In this document: positions 7,927-15,792 of the stretch, piece after piece
Numbering within the stretch: position 1 is the stretch's first letter
How the letters are laid out: every line of letters starts with the position of its first letter
Assembly: GCA_016185435.1 (NCBI GenBank)
Contig: JACPNN010000023.1
Location: forward strand, 85,393 to 149,392
Direction of reading: 5' to 3'
Length of the DNA: 64,000 nucleotides
From: Candidatus Aenigmatarchaeota archaeon
Lineage (GTDB): Archaea > Aenigmatarchaeota > Aenigmatarchaeia > QMZP01
Translations under genes and position numbers: made by a program
The notes under the pieces: generated by a model
What the model saw: only the letters and a program-made list of their open reading frames with translations
The model's database searches: none
What the model was told of the DNA's origin: nothing

Positions 7927-8286
7927 ATGAAAAAAATAGAAAAAATGAGTTTGAATTCTCCTTCTGAGACGCGAACATTCGATAATGGAAAATTCGAAGT
8001 TGTCAAATTTGGTGGAGTAAATGTCGGTCGTGCTACTTTCCAACCAGGATGGAAATGGTCGATTAGCGTAAAACCACTAGTGAAGACCGAAAGCTGCCAG
8101 GCAGAGCACATCATTTACATGGTTTCAGGCAGGATGATGGTCGTGTTAGACAATGGTTCAGAAATGGAATTCGGGCCAAACGATGCAGGCTTTGTTCCAC
8201 CGGGGCACGACGCGTGGGTGATTGGAGACGAGCCAGTCGTGTACTTGGACTTTACAGCTGCAGAATATTATGCCAAGAAATCGTGA
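7927..8286 (+). CDS. Cupin-domain protein
   Basis: A 119-residue single-domain cupin. The second cupin motif is clear near residues 85-100 (PPGHDAWVIGDEP). The first motif is weak, with only H61 from AEHIIYMVSGR, so metal binding may be altered. The substrate is unknown; small cupins of this type often act on or bind small molecules. The start has a strong TAGGAGG ribosome site, unusual here, where many genes look leaderless, and consistent with transfer from bacteria. It sits between attC-like sites B and C. Confidence 0.85.
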   Translation: MKKIEKMSLNSPSETRTFDNGKFEVVKFGGVNVGRATFQPGWKWSISVKPLVKTESCQAEHIIYMVSGRMMVVLDNGSEMEFGPNDAGFVPPGHDAWVIGDEPVVYLDFTAAEYYAKKS

Positions 8287-8503
8287 AGTGGGTGTTTTCC
8301 TACTTGCTACATTTCAAATTCCTAAATTTAGCATTAGGATTTGTAAAGAGGAAGCGCCACCGCCAGAAATAGAATAATTGGGCATTGAAGCTAACTACTT
8401 TTTATTTTTAATTCTAATTTTTCGGCGCCCTCGCGACTTTGAGTTTTTGGGCTTCGCCCATCGTTGCACTAAAACTCAATCCCTCCAAGTATTCAGGGGC
8501 AAC

Positions 8504-8601
8504 TAACAGCGATTAAAAGACTACGAAACCTTGAAGGTTTCTTCGTCCAAATTCGCTTCGCGAACTTCGGTAAATCGCGATGTTCATTTCAATCTCTCGG
8601 G
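8504..8601 (+). repeat. attC-like imperfect palindrome, site C
   Basis: TAACA (8504-8508) to TGTT (8581-8584), 81 bases. The stem GCGATT/AATCGC (8509-8514, 8573-8578) has two extra bases on the right arm, and inner hairpins GAAACC/GGTTTC and TTCGC/GCGAA are present. The right tail matches site B. Upstream, 8440-8480 repeats the site B layout: a stem with GGGCTTCGCCC inside and CGTTGCACTAAA. The stretch from 8287 to 8440 holds no gene that I can see. Confidence 0.65.
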
Positions 8602-8603
8602 AG

Positions 8604-8816
8604 CTAACTTGCTTTTACCGGGATGCCTACAGTGACATCTCGGATGCTTTCGAGTGGCATTCTCTTAGAAACATCCAAAATTTCTATAGAAATGACTCTG
8701 CCATCCTCAGAATAATCTATGATTATGCCTTCAGCTACCTCTTTGCTTATCTCATACTTACCTTCCTGAAATTTGATGCTCATCGCATCGGCCTTTGGGT
8801 CGTAATTGATTTTCAT
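8604..8816 (-). CDS. DUF2283 protein, putative antitoxin
   Basis: A 70-residue protein with the DUF2283 pattern: an N-terminal YDPKADAMSIKF strand, then a central IIDYSEDGRVISIEILD. It overlaps the DUF4258 gene upstream by 4 bases (ATGA), so the two are translated together. In other genomes DUF4258/DUF2283 pairs behave as predicted type II toxin-antitoxin modules; activity here is inference. A second pair lies at 53258-53744. The stop codon is 3 bases from the end of site C. Confidence 0.88.
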   Translation of the reverse strand: MKINYDPKADAMSIKFQEGKYEISKEVAEGIIIDYSEDGRVISIEILDVSKRMPLESIRDVTVGIPVKAS

Positions 8817-9055
8817 TTTTTCATCCTGTATCTTTCCTGTCTTGTGTAGTATGTCGTAATAACTATGTAGGCACCATTTTCTGTGCTATATACTATTCTG
8901 AGTAACCTGTCTTTAATAGCTTTTTGTGCGATTTTTCTGCCAAATCTGCCTTCCGTAACTGCGTCGGGCTCCAGTAACGTTGCCTCTATAATCTCCTTTG
9001 GAATTTTCCTTTCCGCAATCTGCCTCTCTGCGTGGTCTGTATATGAAATTTCCAT
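8813..9055 (-). CDS. DUF4258 protein, putative toxin
   Basis: An 80-residue protein starting at the ATG at 9055; a longer frame to 9109 is possible, but homologous proteins start at MEISYTDHAERQI. The TDHAERQIAERKIP segment and C-terminal VITTYYTRQERYRMKK are typical of DUF4258, a RelE-like small-toxin family. It is the first gene of a two-gene operon with DUF2283. Confidence 0.87.
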   Translation of the reverse strand: MEISYTDHAERQIAERKIPKEIIEATLLEPDAVTEGRFGRKIAQKAIKDRLLRIVYSTENGAYIVITTYYTRQERYRMKK

Positions 9056-9391
9056 GAGATAACTATAATTGCTGATAATAAATGCTGCGCCCTCACCTGA
9101 ACTCTCCACCCCCTATCGCTCGCTTCGGGGCTATCGTCCACGCCTACCACTGGCTTTACGGCTCACCTGTGATAATTGTTTTAGTAGGCCTGCCCCTCCG
9201 TTTTGGTATCTCAAAACCTGGCAATAGACGCCTTAGAACAACGTCTCGCATAAACTTTCTGACATCCGGTGTGAAATGCATACAGCCACCGGATATAAAT
9301 TATAAGTCTGCCGGCAGAAGAAAGTGTAGCATTAGGAACTTTACTTTACACCCTAAAAAATCTTATAAACCCAAAGATCAATCTGCTTTTG
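9056..9391. other. Intergenic region with TATA-like boxes and weak hairpins
   Basis: I see no gene here. There are minor inverted repeats (GCCTAC/GTAGGC about 9146/9190; GTTTTG/CAAAAC about 9213-9230). TATA-like boxes lie at about 9293 (ATATAAATTAT) and 9361-9368 (TTATAAAC), the second 25-30 bases before the lipoprotein start. It is not clear where the cassette-like array ends. Confidence 0.5.
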
Positions 9392-10465
9392 ATGAGACCA
9401 GAATTTCCAAGCTATGGAATCTTCGCAATAGCTATTATTGGGATTGTCTTCATCAGCGGCTGTGTCCAGCAGGCGCCAGCACCGGAACCAGAGCCAAAAC
9501 CGGCTGCAACGCCAGCTCCAGTGCAGCAGCCCGTCCAACCCCGTCCTGATGCCGCATTTCCGCAAACGCTGCCTACCCCTCCTGCCACGCCACAAAAGGC
9601 GCCAGCACCCTCTGAATTGAAATTTGAATGGACCAAAGATACTGGAACCCGCATCTCAGACGGCAGCGTTCCCTATGCTCACAGGCTGAAAGACGGCAGA
9701 TTCAGGCTGTACTACTGCGGCGCCGGAGGGATTCTTTCAGCTGTTTCTGCGGACGGCCTCAATTTTGAAAAAGAGCCGGGCACTAGGATGTCTCCTGCCG
9801 GCGGCCCGGGAAATGCTGAATCAATTCTTTGCGATGCTACCGTAATCGACTTGCCGGATGGCAAGATAAGGATGTATTACAAGGGGGCTGATGGCCCTGG
9901 CGGGCCTGGCCAGGCCCTTCATAAGGTTTTCTCGGCTGTTTCATCTGACGGCCTGGACTTTCAAAAGGAAGGAGTGAGGATTGATTCGGAAAAGACAGGG
10001 GACAGAGGATGGGCTTCGGTACCTGAAGCAATCAGGCTTCCTGATGGCAGGGTCAGGATCTACTATGTTTCAGGCGATTTTGAGGCTCAAGGGGGGATCA
10101 TGTCAGCAATATCTCAGGACGGCATAAATTTTCAGAAAGAGGATGGCGCCAGGGTCCAAAGCATGGTTGATCCGGCACTGATTTTGCTGCCAGATGCAGG
10201 GTATTTATTGCTGGCAGTAGTATTGCCTCCCCCGCCAAATGCGCCGCAAAATTTCGGGCAACAGGAAGGCATTTACAGTTTTATTTCAGATGACGGCCTC
10301 ACTTTTGGAGGCAAAAGACCCGTCCTGCAGGAGACCGGCGTGTATGACCCTGCAATCATTCGGCTGAGCAATGGCACATTTAGAATTTTCTATGGAAAAG
10401 ATGTTGGCGGGCAAGGAGGCCAGCCCAATATCGTCATTAGGAGCATTACCGGCCGCCTCCGATAA
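9392..10465 (+). CDS. Secreted lipoprotein with beta-propeller-like repeats
   Basis: Residues 1-24 form a signal peptide ending in a lipobox (FISGC), so the Cys would carry a lipid anchor outside the cell. A Pro/Ala-rich linker covers about residues 25-75. The rest is five repeats of the SxDGxxF type (VSADGLNF, VSSDGLDF, ISQDGINF, ISDDGLTF) with DGRxRxYY strands, as in five-bladed glycosidase or sialidase-like propellers. No catalytic residues can be assigned, so binding or hydrolysis of sugars is only a suggestion. Confidence 0.8.
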   Translation: MRPEFPSYGIFAIAIIGIVFISGCVQQAPAPEPEPKPAATPAPVQQPVQPRPDAAFPQTLPTPPATPQKAPAPSELKFEWTKDTGTRISDGSVPYAHRLKDGRFRLYYCGAGGILSAVSADGLNFEKEPGTRMSPAGGPGNAESILCDATVIDLPDGKIRMYYKGADGPGGPGQALHKVFSAVSSDGLDFQKEGVRIDSEKTGDRGWASVPEAIRLPDGRVRIYYVSGDFEAQGGIMSAISQDGINFQKEDGARVQSMVDPALILLPDAGYLLLAVVLPPPPNAPQNFGQQEGIYSFISDDGLTFGGKRPVLQETGVYDPAIIRLSNGTFRIFYGKDVGGQGGQPNIVIRSITGRLR

Positions 10466-10547
10466 AATGAGCCCGCATACATTGACCTTATTTTTGAAAT
10501 CAGCACCCGCACAGATGATCGCCTGCCAAGCGCTTTAAGCACAAAAC

Positions 10548-12434
10548 CTACTTCTCATCCTCAACCTTGAAATCAGCATCGACAACCTTGTCATTGCCCT
10601 TCTTTTTTGTTTTCCTGCCCTCTTTTTCTTCCTCTCCGGTTTCTTCTGTCTTTTGTTTTGCCTGCTCCTCAGCAGCCTTCCTCGCAGCTTCCTGGTAGAC
10701 TGCTGTCCCCGCTTCCTGCAGGACTTTCTGGAGATTTTCAGTCTCTTTCTTTATTCTCTCAATATCCTTCCCCCCCACCGCATCCTTTGCTGATTTCAGG
10801 GCCGCATCAATCTTTTCCTTCTGCTCCTTGCTTATCTTGTCTCCCAGTTCAGAAACAGTTTTCTCTGTGGTGTAAATCAAGGAGTCAGCATTGTTCCTTG
10901 CTTCAACCTCTTCCTTCCTCTTCCTGTCTTCCTCCTCGTGCTCCTTGGCCTGCTTGACCATCTTTTCAATCTCCTCCTTTGAGAGCTTTGCCGATGCTGT
11001 AATCGCCATCTTCTGCTCCTTTCCTGTGCCGAGGTCTTTGGCCGAAACATTCAGTATTCCGGAAGCGTCTATGTCAAAGGCCACTTCTATCTGCGGCACG
11101 CCTCTGGGTGCAGGAGGTATGCCGACAAGGTTGAATTGCCCCAGGCTGGTATTGTCAGCAGCCATGGGCCTCTCCCCCTGAAGCACATGTATGGTCACGG
11201 CTGTCTGGAAATCAGAGGCAGTAGAGAATACCTGGCTCTTCTTGGTGGGAATCGTCGTATTCCTTTCAATCAGCGGGGTCATCACCCCTCCCAGCGTCTC
11301 AATGCCCAAAGTGAGGGGAGTCACGTCAAGCAGAACAAGGTCCTTAATATCGCCAGCCAAAATCGCCCCCTGTATGGCAGCGCCCATGGCCACGCATTCC
11401 ATCGGATCAACCCCTCCCTCAACCTTCTTCCCGACCTTTTCCTCTATGAACTTCTGGACGACAGGCATCCTTGTAGGCCCACCGACCAAAATGATTTTCC
11501 TGATATCATCTTTTGTGAGCTTCGCATCCTCCAGCGCCTGTTCGACAGGATGTATGCACCTCCTGATTATCGGCTCCAGAAGCTGCTCTAATTTTGATCT
11601 TGTCAGCTTCAGAGACAGATGCTTCGGCCCTTCCTTGTCAGCAGTTACATATGGCAAATTGATGTCGGTTTCCAGTACAGTTGACAATTCAATCTTGGCT
11701 TTCTCAGCGGCTTCCCTCACCCTCTGCACGGCCATTTTATCTTTTTTCAGATCAACTCCCTCCTGCTTCCTGAATTCATCCGCTATCCAGTCCACCACAG
11801 CATTGTCCATGTCAGTCCCGCCAAGCTGAGTGTCGCCGGAAGTCGACAATACAGTAAACGTCCCGTCGCCGAATTCCATTATCGTGACATCAAGGGTTCC
11901 GCCGCCAAGGTCAAAGACAAGGATCTTGTGCTCGCCTTCCTTGTCCAAACCATAAGCCATTGACGCAGCAGTAGGCTCATTGACGAGCCTCACAACTTCA
12001 AGGCCTGCTATCTCCCCAGCATCCTTTGTCGCTGTCCTCTGGTTGTCATTGAAATAGGCAGGGACAGTAATAACCACCTTTTTCACATCCTCCCCGAGAA
12101 ACGCCTCTGCATCCCTTTTTATTTTCTGCAGAATGAAGGCAGAGATCTGCTGCGGGGTATATTCCTTGCCGTATATCTTGTACTTATGGTCCGTCCCCAT
12201 CTTCCTCTTTGCAGCAAAGACAGTCCCTTCAGGGTTGGTGACAGCCTGCCTTCTTGCAGGCTCCCCCACAAGCATCTGGCCGTCCTTTGTGAAAGCCACA
12301 GATGACGGGAACATTTTTCCGGCCACTGTCGCGCCTTCAGCGCTCGGGATGATGACAGGCTTGCCTCCGAGCATGACAGCCGCCTGGCTGTTGCTTGTTC
12401 CCAGATCAATCCCGATTATCTTTTCCTTTGCCAT
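10548..12434 (-). CDS. dnaK: Chaperone protein DnaK (Hsp70)
   Basis: Full-length 628-residue Hsp70. The N-terminal ATPase domain has [25 protein letters not shown] and the [10 protein letters not shown] phosphate/adenosine motifs. The substrate-binding domain and helical lid follow, ending in a charged tail [11 protein letters not shown]. It lies 59 bases downstream of grpE on the same strand. Hsp70 is absent from many archaea and is considered acquired from bacteria where present. Confidence 0.98.
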   Translation of the reverse strand: MAKEKIIGIDLGTSNSQAAVMLGGKPVIIPSAEGATVAGKMFPSSVAFTKDGQMLVGEPARRQAVTNPEGTVFAAKRKMGTDHKYKIYGKEYTPQQISAFILQKIKRDAEAFLGEDVKKVVITVPAYFNDNQRTATKDAGEIAGLEVVRLVNEPTAASMAYGLDKEGEHKILVFDLGGGTLDVTIMEFGDGTFTVLSTSGDTQLGGTDMDNAVVDWIADEFRKQEGVDLKKDKMAVQRVREAAEKAKIELSTVLETDINLPYVTADKEGPKHLSLKLTRSKLEQLLEPIIRRCIHPVEQALEDAKLTKDDIRKIILVGGPTRMPVVQKFIEEKVGKKVEGGVDPMECVAMGAAIQGAILAGDIKDLVLLDVTPLTLGIETLGGVMTPLIERNTTIPTKKSQVFSTASDFQTAVTIHVLQGERPMAADNTSLGQFNLVGIPPAPRGVPQIEVAFDIDASGILNVSAKDLGTGKEQKMAITASAKLSKEEIEKMVKQAKEHEEEDRKRKEEVEARNNADSLIYTTEKTVSELGDKISKEQKEKIDAALKSAKDAVGGKDIERIKKETENLQKVLQEAGTAVYQEAARKAAEEQAKQKTEETGEEEKEGRKTKKKGNDKVVDADFKVEDEK

Positions 12435-12493
12435 ATTGCACCTTATTCCCTTTTATTTTTAAATGTTTCTGGAGTTGATATTATGCCTGTCTG

Positions 12494-13012
12494 CTATTTA
12501 TCCTCCTTGCCCCCTGCATTTTCAGCTATCTTCACCCTGGAAGGCCTTATCACCTTAGAGTTCAGCATATACCCCTTCTGGTATTCCTCCAGTATGAAGC
12601 CTTCCCCCTTATCTGAAATTTCCTTGTTTACCGCCTCATGAAGATGGGGGTCGAACTTCTTTCCAACAGCCTCTATCTGTTTCAGGCCATTCCTTTCCAG
12701 TATGCCTGAAAGCTTTTTGTATACCATATTCAGGCCGGCCTTGTCCCTCTCATTTTCCAGCCTGCCCAAAGCGATCTCGAATTCATCAATTATAACAAGC
12801 AGGTCTTTTATAAGGCTCTCATTGGCCAGCCTTATTATATTCTCCTTCTCCTTTTCAAAGTTTTTCCTGTAGTTATCGAAATCGGCCTGCAGGTATTTAA
12901 TCTGGTTCAGCCTGTCCTCTGCAATCTTTGCTTTCTCCTCCAGCTCCTTCTGCAGCTGCCTGACATCAGCTTTCAGATGCTTCTTTGCCGCATGGTTATT
13001 ATCAGTTGCCAT
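12494..13012 (-). CDS. grpE: Nucleotide exchange factor GrpE
   Basis: ADP/ATP exchange factor for DnaK, 172 residues. A long N-terminal coiled coil (about residues 10-70) is followed by the beta domain with FDPHLHEAV and [13 protein letters not shown], both diagnostic. It is the first gene of the grpE-dnaK operon; a TATA-like TTTAAAAACA lies about 75 bases upstream in the divergent region shared with S28e. Confidence 0.96.
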   Translation of the reverse strand: MATDNNHAAKKHLKADVRQLQKELEEKAKIAEDRLNQIKYLQADFDNYRKNFEKEKENIIRLANESLIKDLLVIIDEFEIALGRLENERDKAGLNMVYKKLSGILERNGLKQIEAVGKKFDPHLHEAVNKEISDKGEGFILEEYQKGYMLNSKVIRPSRVKIAENAGGKEDK

Positions 13013-13134
13013 GTCATCGCCTCCAACAGTTATCCAATCCCACCCTTCCCAGTGGGGCCCTGCTGCCTTAAGTATTATTCAGCCATGTGTTTTTAAATTC
13101 CTCAACTTTCAGGCCTATGGCCGCGCCAAAACAG

Positions 13135-13144
13135 ATTTAAATAT
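13135..13144 (+). promoter_or_regulatory. TATA box for S28e-L24e
   Basis: ATTTAAATAT centred 25 bases before the S28e ATG, predicting a leaderless mRNA. Confidence 0.6.
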
Positions 13145-13164
13145 CCATTGCACTCTTACTTATT

Positions 13165-13359
13165 ATGCCAATACCGGCAGAGGTTGTGCAGGTTTCAGGG
13201 AAGATAGGAATCAAGGGCGTGAGCAGGGTAAAGGCAAGAGTGCTGGAGGGCAGGGAGAAAGGGAAGATACTCACAAGGAATGTCTCGGGGCCGATAAAGA
13301 AGGGCGACATCCTCATGATAAAAGAGACCACAATCGACCAGGATGCAGGCTTCCGGTGA
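13165..13359 (+). CDS. rps28e: 30S ribosomal protein S28e
   Basis: A 64-residue small-subunit protein with the S28e core VSRVKARVLEGREKGKILTRNVSGP and KKGDILMIKET (given as blocks). The length is typical. L24e follows 21 bases downstream, the usual archaeal pair; L7Ae, normally upstream, is at 3585. Confidence 0.96.
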   Translation: MPIPAEVVQVSGKIGIKGVSRVKARVLEGREKGKILTRNVSGPIKKGDILMIKETTIDQDAGFR

Positions 13360-13380
13360 GATTAAATCGGGGCTGAATAT

Positions 13381-13575
13381 ATGCCAAAATGCACATTCTG
13401 CAGCTCAAAGGTGAAGGAAAACAGGGGCAAGGCTTTCGTCAGGACAGACAACATAGTGCTCTATTTCTGCGGCAGCAAATGCGAGAGAAATTTTAGGCTA
13501 GGAAGAACAGGCAAAAGGATCAAGTGGACAGAATCATACAGGAAGGCTGCAGGTAAGAAAGAGAAGGCTGAATAA
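13381..13575 (+). CDS. rpl24e: 50S ribosomal protein L24e
   Basis: Zinc-binding large-subunit protein of 64 residues. CTFCSSKV and the later FCGSKCERNF supply the four cysteines of the zinc site, and RTGKRIKWTESYRK is conserved. It is co-transcribed with S28e. The nucleoside diphosphate kinase that often follows is missing; the diphthine synthase gene converges from the other side. Confidence 0.96.
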   Translation: MPKCTFCSSKVKENRGKAFVRTDNIVLYFCGSKCERNFRLGRTGKRIKWTESYRKAAGKKEKAE

Positions 13576-13608
13576 GGCCTTATCAAAACAGATATTCCAT
13601 CAGCGCCA

Positions 13609-14373
13609 TCATTTTCTGAAATGCGCAAGAAACTCCTCTTCCATGAAGTGGAGCTTTCCCGGGACAATAAGCACCGCAGGCGTCTTTCCCCTCAGGCCTT
13701 TGTTTTCTGAAATTCCTTTCAGCGAAGAGCAAACTATAGACTGTTTCGCGGCGCCAAGCATGCAGGCTGCAACAGCTTTCGTAGCTTCTGAAACAATTTT
13801 CGATTTTCTCCTCTTGAACAATTCAATGAGAAGTTCTGCCCCAGCGGGTGCGTCCATATATTTCTTTTCTTCCTCCTTTATATCCAACAAAAACAGGGTA
13901 TGCAGGCCTGATCTCTTGTTCGTTTCGATTGTTTCAAGGAATCCTTCGGGCTTGTAATTTTTCTGCGGAAATGGAAGTGAAACAGTTTTCCCAAAGTTGT
14001 AGAGCTGCAGGCCGGTCTCAGCAACTGCCGTGTATATGCTTGAGCCATGTATGACTTTGTACTTTATTTTCATTTCTATCGCCTCCTGCAGCAGGGAGAT
14101 ATGGGTTGTAGCTGTCAAAGCGTCCCCGCCTACAAGTATCCCTATGTCTGAGCTTTTCGCCTCTGAAACAATTTTTTCTGAATTGTTTTCAAGGTCAAAT
14201 CTTCTTATCCCCTGAACATTTTTACCGATGAGCTTTGACAGTTTTTGTACGTCAGTATGCATTCCGGTTGTATAGAATTCGGCATACAATTTGTCACATC
14301 TTCCTGCCGCCTCAAGAGCCCTCAGGCTCATATCCCTCCCCTCCGCGAGGCCCATTGAAATGAGGTAAAGCAT
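13609..14373 (-). CDS. dph5: Diphthine synthase
   Basis: S-adenosylmethionine-dependent methyltransferase that builds diphthamide on elongation factor 2. The 254-residue protein starts MLYLISMGLAEGRDMS and has the SAM-binding GGDALTATTH motif and the HGSSIYTAVAETGLQLYNFG segment, all diagnostic of Dph5/DphB. It lies 12 bases after the YchF-like GTPase on the same strand, so the two translation-linked genes probably form an operon. Confidence 0.96.
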   Translation of the reverse strand: MLYLISMGLAEGRDMSLRALEAAGRCDKLYAEFYTTGMHTDVQKLSKLIGKNVQGIRRFDLENNSEKIVSEAKSSDIGILVGGDALTATTHISLLQEAIEMKIKYKVIHGSSIYTAVAETGLQLYNFGKTVSLPFPQKNYKPEGFLETIETNKRSGLHTLFLLDIKEEEKKYMDAPAGAELLIELFKRRKSKIVSEATKAVAACMLGAAKQSIVCSSLKGISENKGLRGKTPAVLIVPGKLHFMEEEFLAHFRK

Positions 14374-14385
14374 ATTATTCCGCTC

Positions 14386-15558
14386 TCACTTCTCAAACAA
14401 TATCTCTATAACCTCCCCGTCCTTTAATACATGGTCTGCCCCGACCTTTTTCCTGTCCAGCCCGACGCCGCCTATGAATTTTTCGGCAAACTGCGTGTGA
14501 ACCCTTGAGGCAAACTCTTTCAGCGCCGTCCCTTTTTTCACAAGAAACGCATCAGGAAGCACATTGCCTTTCGTGTCAGTCAGCCTGCTTATGTTTGCCA
14601 CAGGGTAGACAACTATCATGCCCAGCAGGCCAAAGGCTGCCTCATTTATCGCCCCCTGGATCCCTGTGCTGCCGTATTTTTCAAGGACGCTTTTCCTTAT
14701 ATAGTCCAATCCTCTTCTCTGCTCCTCATTCAATCCGTCCCTTGTTCTGAAATCAGAATCCCCAGGCATGTATTCAATCAGCCCCTTTTCAGCGGCTTTC
14801 CTGAGAGCGAGCTCGGATGCAGCCGAGCATGGAACAATACCGTAGCCTTTTTCTCCTAATTTTTTTATGTTTCTTTCTGATGCTTCAACGTCAGCCTTAT
14901 TTGCAGCTATTATGCAAGGCTTTGATTTTTTCCTCAGAAAAGAAACAAACTCCATAAGATTTTCGCTGCCTGACAGGACAAAACCTGCTTCGGACATGGC
15001 ATGCTTTATATCATCTTCCGATATCCCCAGGCCGGAAAGCTGGCCATGCAGGGCTTTTTCAGGCTTCTCTTTTGTCGCTTCCGCCTTCCTTCTTATATTT
15101 TCAATATTTCTTTTCAATATTCCTTCAATCCAGAAATCAAGTTCCTTCTCAAAAAATTCCACATCTTCAAGAGGGTCATGATCGCCAGCCTTGCATACAT
15201 TGCCTTCAATATCAGTAGAGCCGGATGCGTCTATTACATGAATCAGACAGCTTGCCTGCATAATATCCGAAAGAAACTGGTTCCCTAAACCCTTTCCCAG
15301 ATGCGCGTCAGGCACGAGGCCTGCAATGTCAATAAGCTTTACCGGGATAAATCTGTAGCCATTTCTGCATATCGAATTATTAGGGTTACATTTGACATTC
15401 AGTTCCCCGCATCTGCATTTCACCCTGGCATAGCTTATCCCGATATTGGGCCGTATTGTAGTAAAAACCCTGCCGCTTATCTCGGCATCTATCAGGGTTG
15501 CCGCTGAGAAAAAGGTCGTCTTTCCCACATTTGTCTTTCCGGCTATTCCAATTTCCAT
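14386..15558 (-). CDS. YchF/Obg-like GTP-binding protein with TGS domain
   Basis: A 390-residue P-loop GTPase. The Walker A motif is at the N-terminus (GKTNVGKTTFF), followed by DIAGLVPDAHLGKGLGN (switch II), the NKAD motif (AANKADVE) and a C-terminal TGS-like domain ending DHVLKDGEVIEILFEK. Archaeal members of this group are thought to act with the ribosome. It lies directly upstream of dph5. Confidence 0.93.
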   Translation of the reverse strand: MEIGIAGKTNVGKTTFFSAATLIDAEISGRVFTTIRPNIGISYARVKCRCGELNVKCNPNNSICRNGYRFIPVKLIDIAGLVPDAHLGKGLGNQFLSDIMQASCLIHVIDASGSTDIEGNVCKAGDHDPLEDVEFFEKELDFWIEGILKRNIENIRRKAEATKEKPEKALHGQLSGLGISEDDIKHAMSEAGFVLSGSENLMEFVSFLRKKSKPCIIAANKADVEASERNIKKLGEKGYGIVPCSAASELALRKAAEKGLIEYMPGDSDFRTRDGLNEEQRRGLDYIRKSVLEKYGSTGIQGAINEAAFGLLGMIVVYPVANISRLTDTKGNVLPDAFLVKKGTALKEFASRVHTQFAEKFIGGVGLDRKKVGADHVLKDGEVIEILFEK

Positions 15559-15615
15559 ATAGAGAATTGCCTGCCTTCTTTAAGTTTGCGCGCCAGCGGC
15601 TTTCCACAGGTCATC

Positions 15616-15650
15616 TGAACTACTACGGGCTAAAGCCCGTGGTGTCTAAA
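15616..15650. repeat. REP-like palindrome ACGGGCTAAAGCCCGT
   Basis: The perfect hairpin ACGGGC-TAAA-GCCCGT is embedded in a 35-base block between the divergent YchF-like GTPase and glutamine synthetase genes. Palindromes with this GGGCTAAAGCCC core are common as repeats and as ends of IS200/IS605-type elements, so it may be a relic or a regulatory hairpin. Only one copy was seen in the window. Confidence 0.5.
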
Positions 15651-15792
15651 TGGAGCCTTGCTAACAGAAATAAAGGAAAACTTAGAAAACAATCAGTTTT
15701 ATTTAAAATTGTTATCCAAAATAAGAAAAAATATAGTTTTTATTAATCAAAACAGGCAAAAGCCTTATATTTGCTCAGAGGCCATAGAGCAT

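Noticed and set aside
9056..9391. A fourth attC-like site after the DUF4258 gene
   Set aside because: Only weak, short inverted repeats are present and the TAACA...TGTTNNNTYCAAT frame is not seen.
15658..15792. A 45-residue N-terminal extension of glutamine synthetase
   Set aside because: AT-rich and low-complexity; the ATG at 15793 gives the normal start of type I enzymes.
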